From Ricinus communis (Eukaryota; Streptophyta; Magnoliopsida; Malpighiales; Euphorbiaceae), in NCBI RefSeq assembly GCF_019578655.1, contig NC_063257.1:21452001-21516000 (forward strand): a stretch of 64,000 bases of DNA, given 5' to 3'. The notes under the pieces were generated by a model. It was not told the DNA's origin. It saw only the letters and a list, made by a program, of their open reading frames with translations, and did not search any database. Below are positions 45,854 through 57,899 of this stretch, piece after piece (position 1 is the stretch's first letter; each line of letters starts with the position of its first letter). The position numbers were made by a program, and so were the translations under genes.

Positions 45854-46700
45854 CTATGGCTTGAGTACTGGTGGCTTCATTAGATACTTTTTGATTATGT
45901 CAAAGGCCTTCTGACAATGCTCATCCCATACCACAGCCTGATGTTTCCTCAAAAGCTTGAAGATAGGATCACAAACCATTGTGAACTTGGAAATAAACCT
46001 GCTGATGTATTGTAAGCGTCTTAGAAAACCTCTAACTTCTTTTTTTATCTTCACGCTGGCATCTCTTGAATAGCCTTGACCTTGTCCGAGTCGATCTCTA
46101 TGCCCTGCTGACTTACTATGTTCCCTAACAGCTTCCCTGATGTAACTCTGAATACACTCTTCTTTAGGTTGAGTCTCAGGTTATACCTTTCCACTCGTCC
46201 ATAGAACTTATCAAGAGCCTGAAAGTGCCCCTTTCAGACTTTACCATCATGTCATCAACATACACCTCCATCTTCTTGTGTATAATATCATGAAACAAGG
46301 TAGTGGTTGTTCTTTGATAAGTTGCCCCACGTTCTTTTGTCCAAAAGGCATAACCTTGTAGTAGTATGTCTCCCGCTCGGTGATAAATTGACATTTTCAA
46401 CTTGTCTACCACTGCCATTATATGATCTGATTGTACCTGGAGAACCCGTCCGTAAAAGAGTACATTGCATTTAAGGCGGCACTATCAACTATTACATCTA
46501 TGTAGGTAAGAGGGAACTCATCCTTAGGGCATGCCTTGTTCAAATTCTGGTAATCCATGCACATTTGGACCTTACCATCCTTCTTCAGACTGGGACAATG
46601 CTTTCCAACCATTCAAGGTAGGCGACCATGTCGAGGAAATTGGGTTTAACCCACTTAGAGACCTTTTCTCGTATTTTCTCTACCTATTCCAACCTCAGTC
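45854..46700 (-). pseudogene. Reverse transcriptase of element B
   Basis: Minus-strand order: SLKKDGKVQMCMDYQNLNKA, CPKDEFPLTYIDVIVDSAAL, NAMYSFTDGFSRYNQI (46418-46612), GYAFWTKERGATYQRTTTTL, catalytic box VYVDDMMVKSE (about 46245-46275), then KKEVRGFLRRLQYISRFISK and LRKHQAVVWDEHCQKAFDII. Catalytic Asp residues are present, but several frameshifts separate the parts. Confidence 0.87.
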
Positions 46701-47800
46701 TTCTCATTTCCTACTTGGTAGGCTTGATATGCGGATGTGTCGGGATATGGTGCTCTGCTATTTTCCTGTCTAGACCTGACATGTCGTCATAGGACCAAGA
46801 AAATATCATTTTTCTTTTTTCCATTATTTTATTAAAGTCTCTCCTCTATTTAAGAGTTATATCACGAGCTAACAAAATGTTCCATGCATTTGCATCTATG
46901 CCTAAATTAAATGAATCAATTTTTATGGAATTGATGTCTAACATGCACATGTCATGATTATCAAAATGCACACTACATGTTATGAGTTATATTATGAGCT
47001 TGCACTCTTGGACGCACATGTCTTTTAGAGTCTTACCCTTTAGTTTGCCCTCGTGTTCCTCTTCGGAATAGCCCAATCCTCACCGAGTCGTCTGACCGTT
47101 GAAGTTCGGCAGCTTCGCGATACCTTGCTGATTCTTTTACAGCCCCATTCCGGGCATGAAGTTCATTCTCTTGAACATGTTGGCTACTTTAGGATCTATG
47201 TACTCCTCATAGAGAACAACAATTTGGAATCCAGTAGGGGCATCCACCTCCTTGATGGCTTCTTGGATGGCCGAGACAACCTTACCACCTTCAGCATTGA
47301 TGGTGACGATCTCACATTCATGAGGGAATTTTACCTTCTGATTTACTATAGAAGGAACTTCTCCTAAGGCATGGTAACAATCCAAAAGTTACTAGGATGT
47401 CCAGGATGATGAACTCCACCTAGGATTCAATAGGACTCATCTTTACCAATTCTAAGAACGTTCCTTCCATATCTCTTTTCATCTCGTCATAGGCCCTTAT
47501 GACCATATTTGATGGTTTTAGGTCCTTTGCAGTCGTCCCTAGTTTAGGGAGTATGCGAGAAGGACAAACATTGAGGCCTGACCCATCATCCACCATCACA
47601 CATAGGGTTCTCTTCCCTTTTACTTATGTTGCTATATAAAGGGCCTTATTATGGTCTCTTTCCTCAAGTGGTAGGTCTTCATCCGAGAAGGTGATCATCT
47701 GGTGGTCTTGTTAGTTACTATTTTGATAATCTCCTGAGGGGTAGCTACTATGCTAACACTTATACCAGACAAGGCCTGAATTAGAGCTTTTCTATGGTCC
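46701..47800 (-). pseudogene. Aspartic protease and linker of element B
   Basis: In a frame broken by stops, the minus strand gives VMVDDGSGLNVCPSRILP (about 47548-47600; catalytic DDGS kept), KDLKPSNMVIRAYDE, an LLDCYHALGEVPSIVNQKVK stretch, EIVTINAEGGKVVSAIQEAI and DAPTGFQIVVLYEEYIDPKV with ANMFKRMNFMPGMGL (47137-47385). The linker toward RT (46701-47000) is degraded and lacks a block present in C. Confidence 0.78.
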
Positions 47801-49992
47801 GATGAATGCATCAGCAGTTCCCAAACATTGGTTGTATTTTTCTCCTTCTTCCACTGTTTTAGCAACACGAAATCCCCATCTTTAAGTGCTTGCTTCAGCT
47901 CTTGTACCCCGGCTTCCGTACCTTTACCTGCTGGCTTAGTTTTAGAATCACTGCCTCTTGAGATGTCTTTAGCCTCGGTGTCTTGGACTTCACACTCATC
48001 CCTAGAGCTATACTAGATGTCAATAGCCATGACCGACTTCTTTTCCCTTTCTTTATGAACCTTCAAGAGACAAGGCTCACAAGCGGCTTGATTGTCATCT
48101 GATCAACAACCACTTGACATAATATCCTTAAATCGAATTTCAGCCAAAAGAGGCCTCGAATATCAGACCTTGAAGTTAGATTTGTGCGAGAGTTGTCCTA
48201 ACAAGTCTGCACATTCATACTGAGGCAATTGCCCAACCTCCCATTCTCCAAAGTTGATTAAGTCTTGAATTTCATGCCTAAGACGGTTGCACTGGTCCAT
48301 CACATGCCCGAAGACCTGGTGATACTCACAATATTCACAATTGTCAGGCTTAGGACCGTCTTTTGGCGATTGGGGCTTAAGCTTCCTACTCCATTTTAAG
48401 TGTTGGAACACCATGGTTAGTGATGCCCCTAGCTCGGTGAAGGTTCTTTTTGGGCTATCCGGTTTGCCTTCTAGCTTGGGTTGTGTATGTGTATGAAAGA
48501 GTTCGTGACCTCTTCTTCGCTGAAATCAGTGTTGATCATGGACACTTGGTTTGAGGGTGGTGTGTTATTATAGTTTGGCAAGGGGTTTCTTCTAGTGCTA
48601 GGTTGGTCAGGGTTGGTGAGTTTCCAACATTGATAAGGTCTTCCATTTCTTGCTTTAGCCGGTTGCAGTTGTCGATGTGGTGGCCAGGTGCTTGGTGGAA
48701 TTTACAGTAGGTGTTGGTTTATATCTGTGTACGTTAGAGTTTTGGTGGGTTCTTGAGGGTAGTATGTTGGAACGTGCCATTCTATAACTATCTATCGAAG
48801 ATCTTAGAAAGAGGTTGTTTGAAGTTGGAGAACTTCCTCGGTTGTTGCACAGCATTCACATCCATAGTCCTGCTCCCTCCAGCTTGATAGTTTGCCCTTC
48901 CACCGATTGTTACAGTCTTTCTTTTGTTATTCTCGATTTTCTCAACTTGTAGCCTATCATCGTACAAATCCATGAAAGTTTTTGGGTTCATCATCTATAA
49001 CCTTCAACCCATCCTCGAAGAACATTTCGGACGACCATACGAACTTGGTCCTTTTAAGAGGGCTTGTTCTTCATCAGTCCAACCTTATTCCCACATCTAG
49101 TCAGGAAATCAGAAAAGGGCTCATTTGGCTTCTGCTTGGTGGATTCGAAATCCCTAATCGACACTTCTCAATGAGTGTTATAGTCATAATACTTGATAAA
49201 AGAATTACATAAATCGTGCCATTCAGCTTTGGCAAATTTTTCCAAACCGTGGTACTAGTTGACAGTGGGTCCTTCATGAGATAACACAAACAGCTCGACA
49301 ATTTGGGTCCTGCTCAGTTAAGTAGTTCCCATGATAGTTATAAACTACTTCAAATGAACCTTCGGGTCACTAATCCTATTGAACTTGTTCATTTCAGGCA
49401 TTCTAAACTTTGCAGGTAGCTTGTCTTCTCTGGTCAAAACTAGCTCTTCAAAACCATAGGTAGGGTGCAAACCTTTGATTTCCAGCATACCTTCCATTTT
49501 CTCAAGCCAGGCGCTCAGGCCACTTACAGCTACATTGGTAGCAAGGGCAGTCTCCCTCTTAGGCTGGTCCAGCATGAACTCGTCAAAGTCCCAAAAATTT
49601 CGAGGCACTCCCCTACTAGCTGATTCTTCAACATTAGCATTAGCTGTAGCAGTAGCAGCAGCAGCAGTTGCAATGGTAGTAGCAGTCTCAATGGCAACCA
49701 CAACCGGGTTAACAAAAATGGGGTGATTAACCAGCATAATGGGAGCAGTAGATGTGGCTTGGTTTGCAACCATCCCAGCCAAGAGTTGTTGGAGCTCTTC
49801 CTGAATCACACCCCTCAAATCATCGATAACAGTGTTCTTCAGGATCTCAACGTCTTATTTGTTAGCTCTTTCATTGGCCATCTCTTCGGTAGCTTAGCAT
49901 CTTGGTTTTTCAAGGTGCTCTAATACAACTCAAATTCTCAGAGAAATAGGTACCTTTTCCAATCTCCCACTATCTTGCCTCTTCCAACCTAT
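47801..49992 (-). pseudogene. gag of Tat-like element B
   Basis: The codon at the start position is ATA (49992-49990), not ATG. An open frame follows at 49345-49818: EELQQLLAGMVANQATSTAP, an Ala/Thr-rich run, SASRGVPRNFWDFDEFMLDQ, KRETALATNVAVSGLSAWLE, YGFEELVLTREDKLPAKFRM. Then come pieces of SLEGPTVN and IRD-KSTKQ, DLYDDRLQVEKIENNKRKTV and GGRANYQAGGSRTMDVNAVQ (48788-48994), and two zinc-knuckle-like motifs, YCKFHQAPGHHIDNC (about 48665-48710) and YCEYHQVFGHVMDQC (about 48300-48345). Both keep their Cys/His residues. Confidence 0.84.
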
Positions 49993-50637
49993 AGGAGAAT
50001 CTGTGTGGCTAAAAAATAAAGGTTAGTATGATGCATGATATTTGTGAGATGCGTGATCCATGTGTAATGTAGAAAAATAAGAAAAAGAAGAGGTTAGCAC
50101 ACACAATAGTATACAATTCATCCTTCCACCCTTATTACTCTTGCACATGGTTCATGGTGAGTCTTTCTTCCCTAGGATTTTTGGGTATAGAATTCCTATT
50201 AATAGGGGATAGTAAGCTCTCAAAGCAGATTTAAAACAAACAAGGCAATGTTTCTCAGTATAAGTATAAAAGCCTGCATATTTTGGGCCTAGAGCCTAGT
50301 TCCACATTTTTGGGCCAAGGCTTTTGATATTTGGGCTTTAAACACTCATAAGGAAAAACATTTCATATAGCAAGTAAGAGGGCTCCTAAGAGAGATTATT
50401 ACGATCATTACCTCAAGGGTCCATACAAAGAAGGAGATTCACTCATTACTTGTGAGTGATGGTTAGCCAGTATTGCAATTCTAGGGTTTGAGTGGAACCA
50501 ACGAACCACTAACCGATGCCATTGGAGCTATGGGGATCAAAGTACAAAAAATGCATCAAAAAATGGTGTAGTGATGCAAGAATAATCTGTTAAATAATAA
50601 AACTAAAGGCAAACATACATTGGAATCAAATTCTCTT
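49993..50637 (-). other. Untranslated leader of element B
   Basis: Collinear with the leaders of A and C. No coding sequence. Confidence 0.7.
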
Positions 50638-50655
50638 ATCCTAGTGGAGTCACCA
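50638..50655 (-). other. Primer-binding site, tRNA-Arg type (element B)
   Basis: The minus strand reads TGGTGACTCCACTAGGAT, one base after the LTR end, with one transition and a one-base deletion relative to C. Confidence 0.8.
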
Positions 50656-50656
50656 C

Positions 50657-53009
50657 TATGGCCGGTGGTTTTGAGCGTGCACCCAAGTTTCTTTAGCGAC
50701 TATGACACTGTAAGGCTTTTCAACCTAATTGGTAACAATGCTAACTAATTACTGAAACTAGCGTAGAGATGGAAGTCATCACCTGGGTAATCACTAGGAC
50801 ACTTTTACTAATCAGTGGTCTTTCTCAGATTCCATAAGGAAGTTTACGCCACAAAATCCAAAGATGGATCCATAAGCCAACTTCTTTATTTTTGTATATT
50901 AGTCTTTAATTTTATTGTTTAACGAATTATTCCCTATAAACACAAGCAATTCATACACATGCATACCAAATACCACACATAATTTATCTATGTGTAATCC
51001 ATTTTATTTGAGCCTAGCCGACATGAGAGTTGTTAATCTAAATTACTAATTAATTATGTATATAGCCCACATTATCTTGCCCATTACAAACTATGCTTTT
51101 GATTTCCAACCATTTAGGCCTAATAGACTACTTATTATGACAAAGCCCGTTTTGTGTGAACTTAATTCTAATAAAACCCAATCCTAACAAAGACATGCCA
51201 AGGCCCACTAAGTCTACTTCAATTTTAGAGTTTAAGCCCCCTTAATGTTGATTAGCATATTGGACTACAGTTTTCATGTTGGATCCAATTTTAGTCCTAA
51301 TTCTATATGGCCTATTTTAGTTAATCAATCACATAAAACATAATTAATCATACAAAAAGAAAAAAAAAACAAGCAAAATAAGATGTAGGAAATAAATCTA
51401 ACTATTGGACTACAATTTTCATGTTGGGTCCAATTTTAGTCCTAATTCTATATGGCCCATTTTAGTTAATCAATCACATAAAACATAATTAATCATACAA
51501 AAAGAAAAAATAAGCAAAATAAGATGCAGGAAATAAATCTAACTATTACAATTCGTCCTACAATTAAAATTGCAAATAAATTAAAAAAACCTAAAACCTA
51601 ATACAGTACACAAAACTGATGAAGATACATCAAAACTCGACAAGAAGCCAAAAATTAGGACAAAAATTCATAGAGCTGATCGGCTCTAAGGTCTTTATGC
51701 ATGTTTCCTCGCATCCTTAGAGCCGATTTTCATATGCACAGAGTGTAAAAATCAATTAGATATGAAAGAAATAAAATAAAAATAATAGAAATCAATCGAT
51801 TGATAAAAAACTAAAAAAAAAAACTAACATCAAAACCTAGAAACTAAAAAGTATAGTAAACAAAGATAGCAAATTAATCATATAATCCTATTAAACATAT
51901 TTAGTTGCTGAATCATAACGAAAATATAAATATAATCATTAACCATATGCATGTAACTAATCATATTCAAAACCCTAATTGTCAATATTATCATATTCAA
52001 AACCCTAATGTTCTTATTATCAGATTTCAAAGCCAATAAATTGAAAAACATGCAGGTTCATAAGAAACCCTAATCTAATCATTTTAACCATATAAAAACG
52101 ACCATAGCAGTAATTCTATTCATGTTTTTAAAAGACATAAAATAATAAAAAAATGGAAAAGAACTAGTTTAAGATGATGATAGATGCATTTTTGGGGGAA
52201 CCCTAAGGTTGTCACTGTAGTTGATGATTCTTCGAGTCTCAAGTGATGAAGATGTAGTTGAATCAAAGACTGATAAGGAATCCAGTGCTGGATCTGGTGT
52301 TGAAAAACCTTCTGTCGGTTAAAAGAAAGGTTCCTAAAATTAATTCTTTCTTCAGTAGCCTTCTTTCTCAGTGACTTGAATCTTCTGCCTAATGAAGAAG
52401 ATAATTTCTTCCTTTCTTTCTTTTCTCAATATTAGCTTTTACACTCTCTATTTCTCTTTTTACTTTTTTTCTTTTTCTCTCTGTTGATTCCTATTAACCC
52501 TATCCTTAGATACCTCCTTCTATTTATAGAAGGTGGGGTTTCAAAGGAAACCCTAAAGGAAATGATAATCTCAGATCTTTTTAAAAAAAGTTAATAAATA
52601 TCAAAATTTAATTCTTTAAATTTAAATAAATATCATTAAAAATCCATGATTATCATCATAAACCTCCTAGAATTTGTATCTGGACATAAAATCATAAGAA
52701 AACAGCGACAAAGTGAAAAAGCCCCAATCGGCACTATGTAGAGCCCATTAGCTCTATATAAGGGAAGTTCAAAATTTCGCAATTAGGTCCTTGAGTTTAT
52801 GAAATACCTCATTTTGACCCTCAAAATTTATTTTTCTTAACAATTAGGTCCAAATTAATTTTAAAAAGATAATTTTGGCTGGATCAACCACAACTCTAAT
52901 CTCGGATTCGCCCATCCTTCGTCTTTTGAGACCCGAGAAAGCAATAATTTTCATCACAGGGTTTTCCGTAATTCTCTCGATATCTAAATCCGAAAAAGGG
53001 ATGCTGACA
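50657..53009 (-). repeat. 5' LTR of element B
   Basis: The minus-strand start is TGTCAGCATCCCTTTTTCGG at 53009. It ends at 50657, where the usual CCCACA is degraded. It is 2353 bp, longer than the 3' LTR mainly because of a 145-bp tandem duplication (51258-51547). Palindromes are seen near 51666 and 52741. Confidence 0.92.
51258..51547 (-). repeat. 145-bp tandem duplication in the 5' LTR of B
   Basis: TATTGGACTACA starts at 51258 and again at 51403. Both units run through TTAGTTAATCAATCACATAA and an A-rich tract. The 3' LTR (33190-33350) and the LTRs of A and C have one copy. Confidence 0.93.
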
Positions 53010-53014
53010 TACCC

Positions 53015-53321
53015 GAAAATGGACAATTACCAAATTGACTCGAAGCAATGAATTGTCCCCTAAAATGGAAGCCTCTGAAATCATAAGATTAACAGACATG
53101 GTTCCTAAATCAATATGTGTGGCTCCTAAATCGACGGGTGTAGTCCCCAAATAGCAGGCGAAGCCCTCAACCTAAGGAGGCAAAGCCCTTAACCTAAGCA
53201 GGCGCAGTCCTTAAAAATCTAAGTAGGCATGGTTCCCACATCTAATCAATGATGAAAGTTCGAGGCTTACGAGGCGTGGCTTTTACAGCTCAGAGATATC
53301 CTTTTGTCGTATCCTTGATAT
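53015..53321 (-). other. Displaced strip of element A (upstream of aORF)
   Basis: The reverse complement matches 34900-35255 in B: the 22- and 21-bp minisatellites, GAGCTGTAAAAGCCACGCCT, and TCAATTTGGTAATTGTCCAT. It lies between the TSD of B (53010-53014) and the TSD of D (53322-53326). Confidence 0.85.
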
Positions 53322-53326
53322 TTATG

Positions 53327-54735
53327 TGATAAGTGTTAGAAGAACTTACTTTTAAGTCTTGTTTTATCTTAATTTCTCCTTAAATTGAGTTTAATTTATT
53401 TGTTAGATTTTTTTTTTAGTCTTTTTTAGGTACTTGGCAAGCTTGCATGACAAGAAGGAGTTTTAGCATCAAAATACATGAAAAATCAGCCAAGGAGCAC
53501 TTGTTTATCAAGGAATGGAGAATCACATAGGGACGACACAGGAAGAACCTTCCTGTCTGGCCTTCCCATGTGAAGTTTAAAAATTGACAGGTTGAAGGAG
53601 TGCATGACCTAGGAAGCACACGCCCGTGCTGCTTTCCCGTGTGAGATGAAAAAAATGGCAAATTGTCCAAGAACGACATGAAAAGAGGACATGCCTGTGT
53701 GCCCTTCCTGTGTGACTAAAGGATCATCTGAAGAATGATTTTGAGCTAAGGATGCCACACGGCTGTGTTGTGCCAATGTGAATCATAAAAATACACTATT
53801 TAAAGGAACTTTTTAGGGTTGTTTTAAGGGAGTTCGATCATATTTCATTTCTAGAGAGAGAAACACTTAGAGATTTCATTTTCCTTTCATATTTAGGATC
53901 TTAATTGATGATTTCTCAAGGAAGAACATCATTTCCTTCATTGCTTTCTAAGACGAAAGATTCAAGATTGAAGATTTTCATTCTACTCTTCTATGACTAG
54001 TTTGAGATCTTCTTCCCCTAATCTTTACTTCTTTATTGTAATGTTTTGGAACTAATTTTCTTACTTTTTGGGTTTTGATAAACCCTAATTTGTTTTGTAT
54101 GGATTGATTCAAAGTTAATGGATTAATCTCTTTTATGAGTTGTTTTGTTCATTTGATTGCTTAATTTATCTAGTTCAATTAAAAAGTCGACATATTGATT
54201 GGGATTTGTTTTCATAAACTGATTAGAGATAACTTTTTATGAATTGATCACATTATAAGGATTGAAGATTAATTCGAATACTAGAGATAAATCAACAAGA
54301 TCATTTCATTCAATAGTTTCTTAATCTTAATACATGACTAAATGAGTGGGTTTGAGAAGAGATTCCTCTCCCTCCTCTTAGGAATTAGGGGTTTAATCAC
54401 TTAAGAAATGTTTAAACCTAATTTTATGGAATGCCAATTCAACTCTTGATTTGAATTAATTATTATTTGTTTCATGAAATACTTAACTTATTAGGGGGAT
54501 TCACTACCTAAATAGGCTTTATCCTTGATAAATTTAATAATCGTTTTAATCTTTGTTTTCAAGATTATTTACTTTTAAAAATTATTACACCTAAAAAACA
54601 TTTTGATTTCTAAGCATTAGTGAATGATTGAAGGTAGTACTCATAATTAGATCCCCAGTAGAACGATACTCTTATTCATCATTATATTACTTGATACGAT
54701 CAGTGCACTTTACTTTGTACGGATAGCGCGCATCA
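53327..54735 (+). repeat. 5' LTR of element D
   Basis: It starts TGATAAGTGTTAGAAGAAC and ends GGATAGCGCGCATCA at 54735, 1409 bp. It belongs to a different LTR family from F and I, though it shares the general plan and CACACGCCCGTGCTG-like motifs near 53615. The end matches the 3' remnant at 60306-60339 (GTGGATAGCACGCATCA). Confidence 0.9.
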
Positions 54736-54741
54736 AGTTTT

Positions 54742-54759
54742 TGGCGCTGTTGCCGATGA
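54742..54759 (+). other. Primer-binding site, tRNA-Asp type (element D)
   Basis: TGGCGCTGTTGCCGATGA, six bases after the LTR, differs at three positions from the tRNA-Asp complement. Confidence 0.8.
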
Positions 54760-54873
54760 TTCTTTTCTATTATGATTTTATTAGTAATTCAAAAACTAGT
54801 GATTTAGCATTTTATTTTTCATGTGATTTATCTTTGTTGTGTTTGTGTTTTCTTTAGGTACCAGAATCTGTGT

Positions 54874-55283
54874 ATGACACGAGCTAGTTCGACATAACTA
54901 TTCGCTTTTGAACTAGAGTTGGAAAGAACTTTGAGGAAGCAACAAAGAGAAGAATGAGAACGGGCTATAGTAGAAACGATGGTGGAGTTGCAAAATCAGA
55001 ATCAAGAGGAGAACCAAACCAAGAAGGGGAATGGTTAAGAATGGCAGCTCCACCGAGGGAGAGAACCATGCAAGAGCATGCACATCCAACTTTTAATGGG
55101 CTTACATCGAGTATTGTAAGGATGAATATTATGGCAAACAACTTCGAGATCAAGCCTAACATTATTCAGATGGTGCGAAATAATTACATGTTTGATTGTT
55201 TACCCAATGAGGATCCAAACACTCATTTGGATGATTTTCTGAAGATTTACAATACCATCAAGATTAATGGGGTATTGGATGAT
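54874..55283 (+). pseudogene. gag N-terminal part of element D
   Basis: The ATG at 54874 follows TTTAGGTACC, an acceptor-like context. MTRASST is followed by a stop, then ELERTLRKQQRE in another frame. The open frame at 54954-55283 includes EGEWLRMAAPPRERTMQEHA, MANNFEIKPNIIQMVRNNYM and NEDPNTHLDDFLKIYNTIKI, ending NGVLDD at the solo LTR. The protein continues at 56803 with VIRLRLFPFSLRDK. Confidence 0.85.
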
Positions 55284-56797
55284 TGATATTCTTAATATTA
55301 CACATGTTTGCATGCTTGATTTTGAGTTATTTTTAGGGAAAATTATGTGTTTTTGTATTAGAATCACCCTATTTTTAGTTTCTTTTGTGTCTCAGGTGTT
55401 TTTCTAGGTACATAATCAAAGTTAGAGAGAAATCAGACCAAAATCGGAAAGAAACGGACTAATCAGGCGTGTTAGAGTGTTCAACACATCTTGCCAACAC
55501 GCCCGTGCTGAGGAGCATGGTTAAGATGAGAGGGTGTATTGAAATGTCTTACCTATGGTGAGAAGAAGTGATTTGCAATATGGTTTTTAAGAGTGACACA
55601 GCCTAGGAGCATGTCCGTGCTGAACAGTACGGCCCAAATCCAAGCCGTGTTGAAGAAGGCCAGATGTACAATTTTAGATCAACACAGTATGGATCTAGGC
55701 CATGCTGGTCAGCATGGCCCAAATCTAATCCCAAAACCTAATTTAAAAGAAAAGAAAAAGAAATGGAAAAAGAAGGCAAGGGATTCTAGAGAAAGAGAAT
55801 TTCAGGGTATTCAAGACAGACTTTAAGAGCAACCTTCCAAACGATCAAAAAGAGGAAAATAGAGACAAATTCCACTTCAACATCATCCATATAGCTGTTT
55901 TTGAGGATTGGATTGAAGATTCAAAGGAAAGAAGAAGGAGATCTTGAGTTTTATAGATTAGATTCAGAGTTATTCAAGAGGGGATAGCATTTCCACCATT
56001 TAAGGAAAGAGTGTTCATATTCTTTTTTATTCTTGTTTACTTTGTATTCGATTTTTGTGTTAGTTTAATCATGAACATTTGTAACTAATCTTATTAGACC
56101 TATTTGGGGTTGATCTTTAGCCATGCTATGCTTGTTTTGTGCTTAATTGTTTGGATTGTTGATTTAAGATTGTAGTTTTCATTCAAGTATAATAAAATCT
56201 ATTGTTTCTTCTTCATTATTGAATCAATTTGAGAACTCCTTTGTAATTGAGAAATTCAATTGAGTTTGGACAACTACTTGTATGATTAAGTGATTTGCAT
56301 CTTAGAGATAAGTGTAATAACTTACTGGAATACGAACTAGACATTCTTATTAGCGGTAATTTAGAGATTAATGTTATTCTAAAATCAATTGTTAGGAAGA
56401 GATTCCAACTTTAGATCGTTAGGATTAAAAATTGGTTAACTCGAGAGAGATGCCAATTTATTTAAGAGATTATCCATATATCATAATTCTTAATCAATCA
56501 ATTCATAAATTATTGTTTTTAAGTCGGCTAGTTAAAGGGAATTCCCGATTGGGTTAATTCATCTCATTGTCTTTTCCAAACTTTCATTCTCTTTGTGAAA
56601 ATTTAGTTTTCATTTGCATTCTCAATCAATTTTAGTTAATGATCTTTACCACCTTTTGATCGGTTAGATAATATGAATACCGTAGTAGTAGTAGCTTCTT
56701 AGTTCCCGTGGGATACGACATTGATACTTGCCATAGCTAGATTAGATTCGATAGGTACACTTTCTTGTAGGTTGCTAGTCATGTTTAGCCAACATCA
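55284..56797 (+). mobile_element. Solo LTR of the F family inside gag of D, TSD ATGAT
   Basis: The 1514-bp LTR runs from TGATATTCTTAATATTACAC to AACATCA. ATGAT at 55279-55283 is repeated at 56798-56802. It aligns throughout with the LTRs of F (1-1354, 7501-8982). No primer site follows. Removing it and one ATGAT restores ...GVLDDVIRLRLF..., the collinear gag seen in F. Confidence 0.96.
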
Positions 56798-57899
56798 ATG
56801 ATGTTATTCGATTGAGGCTATTCCCATTCTCGTTGAGGGATAAGCCAAAGAAGTGGTTGAAGTCATTTTCAACTAGGACATTTACGACCTGGAATCAACT
56901 GGCCGAGAAATGCTTGGAGAGATATTTTCCACCTTCTAAGATGACCAAGTTTAGGAATGACATAGCAGGGTTTCTTCAACAAGAGAATGAGACTCTGTAC
57001 AAATGCTAGGAACATTTCATAGGATTTACTAAGGAGCTGTCCACACCGTGGTTTATCTCTATGGCTGCAAATTCAGACATTCTTTAATGGACTGAATTAT
57101 GTAAGTAAACAGTCTACCAATACTGCAATAGGTGGATCATTGAACAATAAGACTCCTGAGCAAGCTATGGAACTTATTGAGGATATGGCAGTCACAAACT
57201 ATCAATGGCAAAATCCAAAAGAGCAGACTCGAGTTAAAGGGAGTGGAATCCATGCGGTAGATCCTATGGTTGCTGTAAATGCACAGCTAGAGGCCATTAG
57301 CAGGAAGATGGATGCTTTGACTATGTCTTCATCTGAAAGACAAGCATAAGTTATGACTTTTGATTAGTGTGGGGGTACTAATCAAAGTCAAGATTGCCAA
57401 AATGGTAATACCTTCGCTAAGCCGGAGCAGGTTGATTATGTGGGAAATGCTCATAGGTAACAGAACAACCCGTACAGTAATACCTATAACCCAGGGTGGA
57501 CAAATCACCTAAATTTCTCTTGGGGGAATCAAAAAAAGACCTCCAACCCCAGGTTTTCAGCAGCAAAACCAGTAGTAGGCTCCTCCTAGAAGGAGTAATC
57601 TAGAGGAGATGATGGAGAAGTTTATCTCGACATCCGAAATAAGGTTTCAGACTACTAAGACTGCTCTTAGAAACCAGCAAGCTTCAATTCAGACTTTGGA
57701 GAATCAAGTGGGGCAGATCGCCAAGCTTTTGAGTGAAAGGCCTCCAAGAAGTTTGCCGAGCAACACAGAAGCCAACCCTATGGAGCGGCTTAAGGTTATT
57801 ACATTGCAAAGTGGTAAAGAGCTCAAAACTAAGATGAATGAAGTATATGAGAATTCTACTATGACTAAGAAGATTGACGATGAACAAAAGGGTGTATAG
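56798..57899 (+). pseudogene. gag central and C-terminal part of element D
   Basis: It continues as VIRLRLFPFSLRDKPKKWLK, TFTTWNQLAEKCLERYFPPS and NDIAGFLQQENETLY to a stop (57007). Then come NNKTPEQAMELIEDMAVTNY, SGIHAVDPMVAVNAQLEAIS, a Cys-poor NPYSNTYNPGW segment, and EEMMEKFISTSEIRFQTTKT, ALRNQQASIQTLENQVGQIA, LKVITLQSGKELKTKMNE, ending at the stop at 57897. Three or more frame disruptions are present. The C-terminus leads into the gag-PR linker. Confidence 0.85.

Larger units (their letters stand above)
32592..53009 (-). mobile_element. Tat/Ogre-like element B, minus strand, TSD TACCT/TACCC
   Basis: LTRs 50657-53009 (5') and 32592-34838 (3') have the same orientation and are flanked by TACCT (32587-32591) and TACCC (53010-53014), a 5-bp duplication with one transition. 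The flanks join to give the continuous sequence TTTTCGGGTACTTTTGG (reverse strand), seen uninterrupted inside B itself at about 35249-35266. Order on the minus strand: LTR, tRNA-Arg primer site, gag, PR, RT, RNase H, aRH, IN, antisense aORF (split by Athila fragment I), 3' noncoding region, LTR. Confidence 0.92.
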
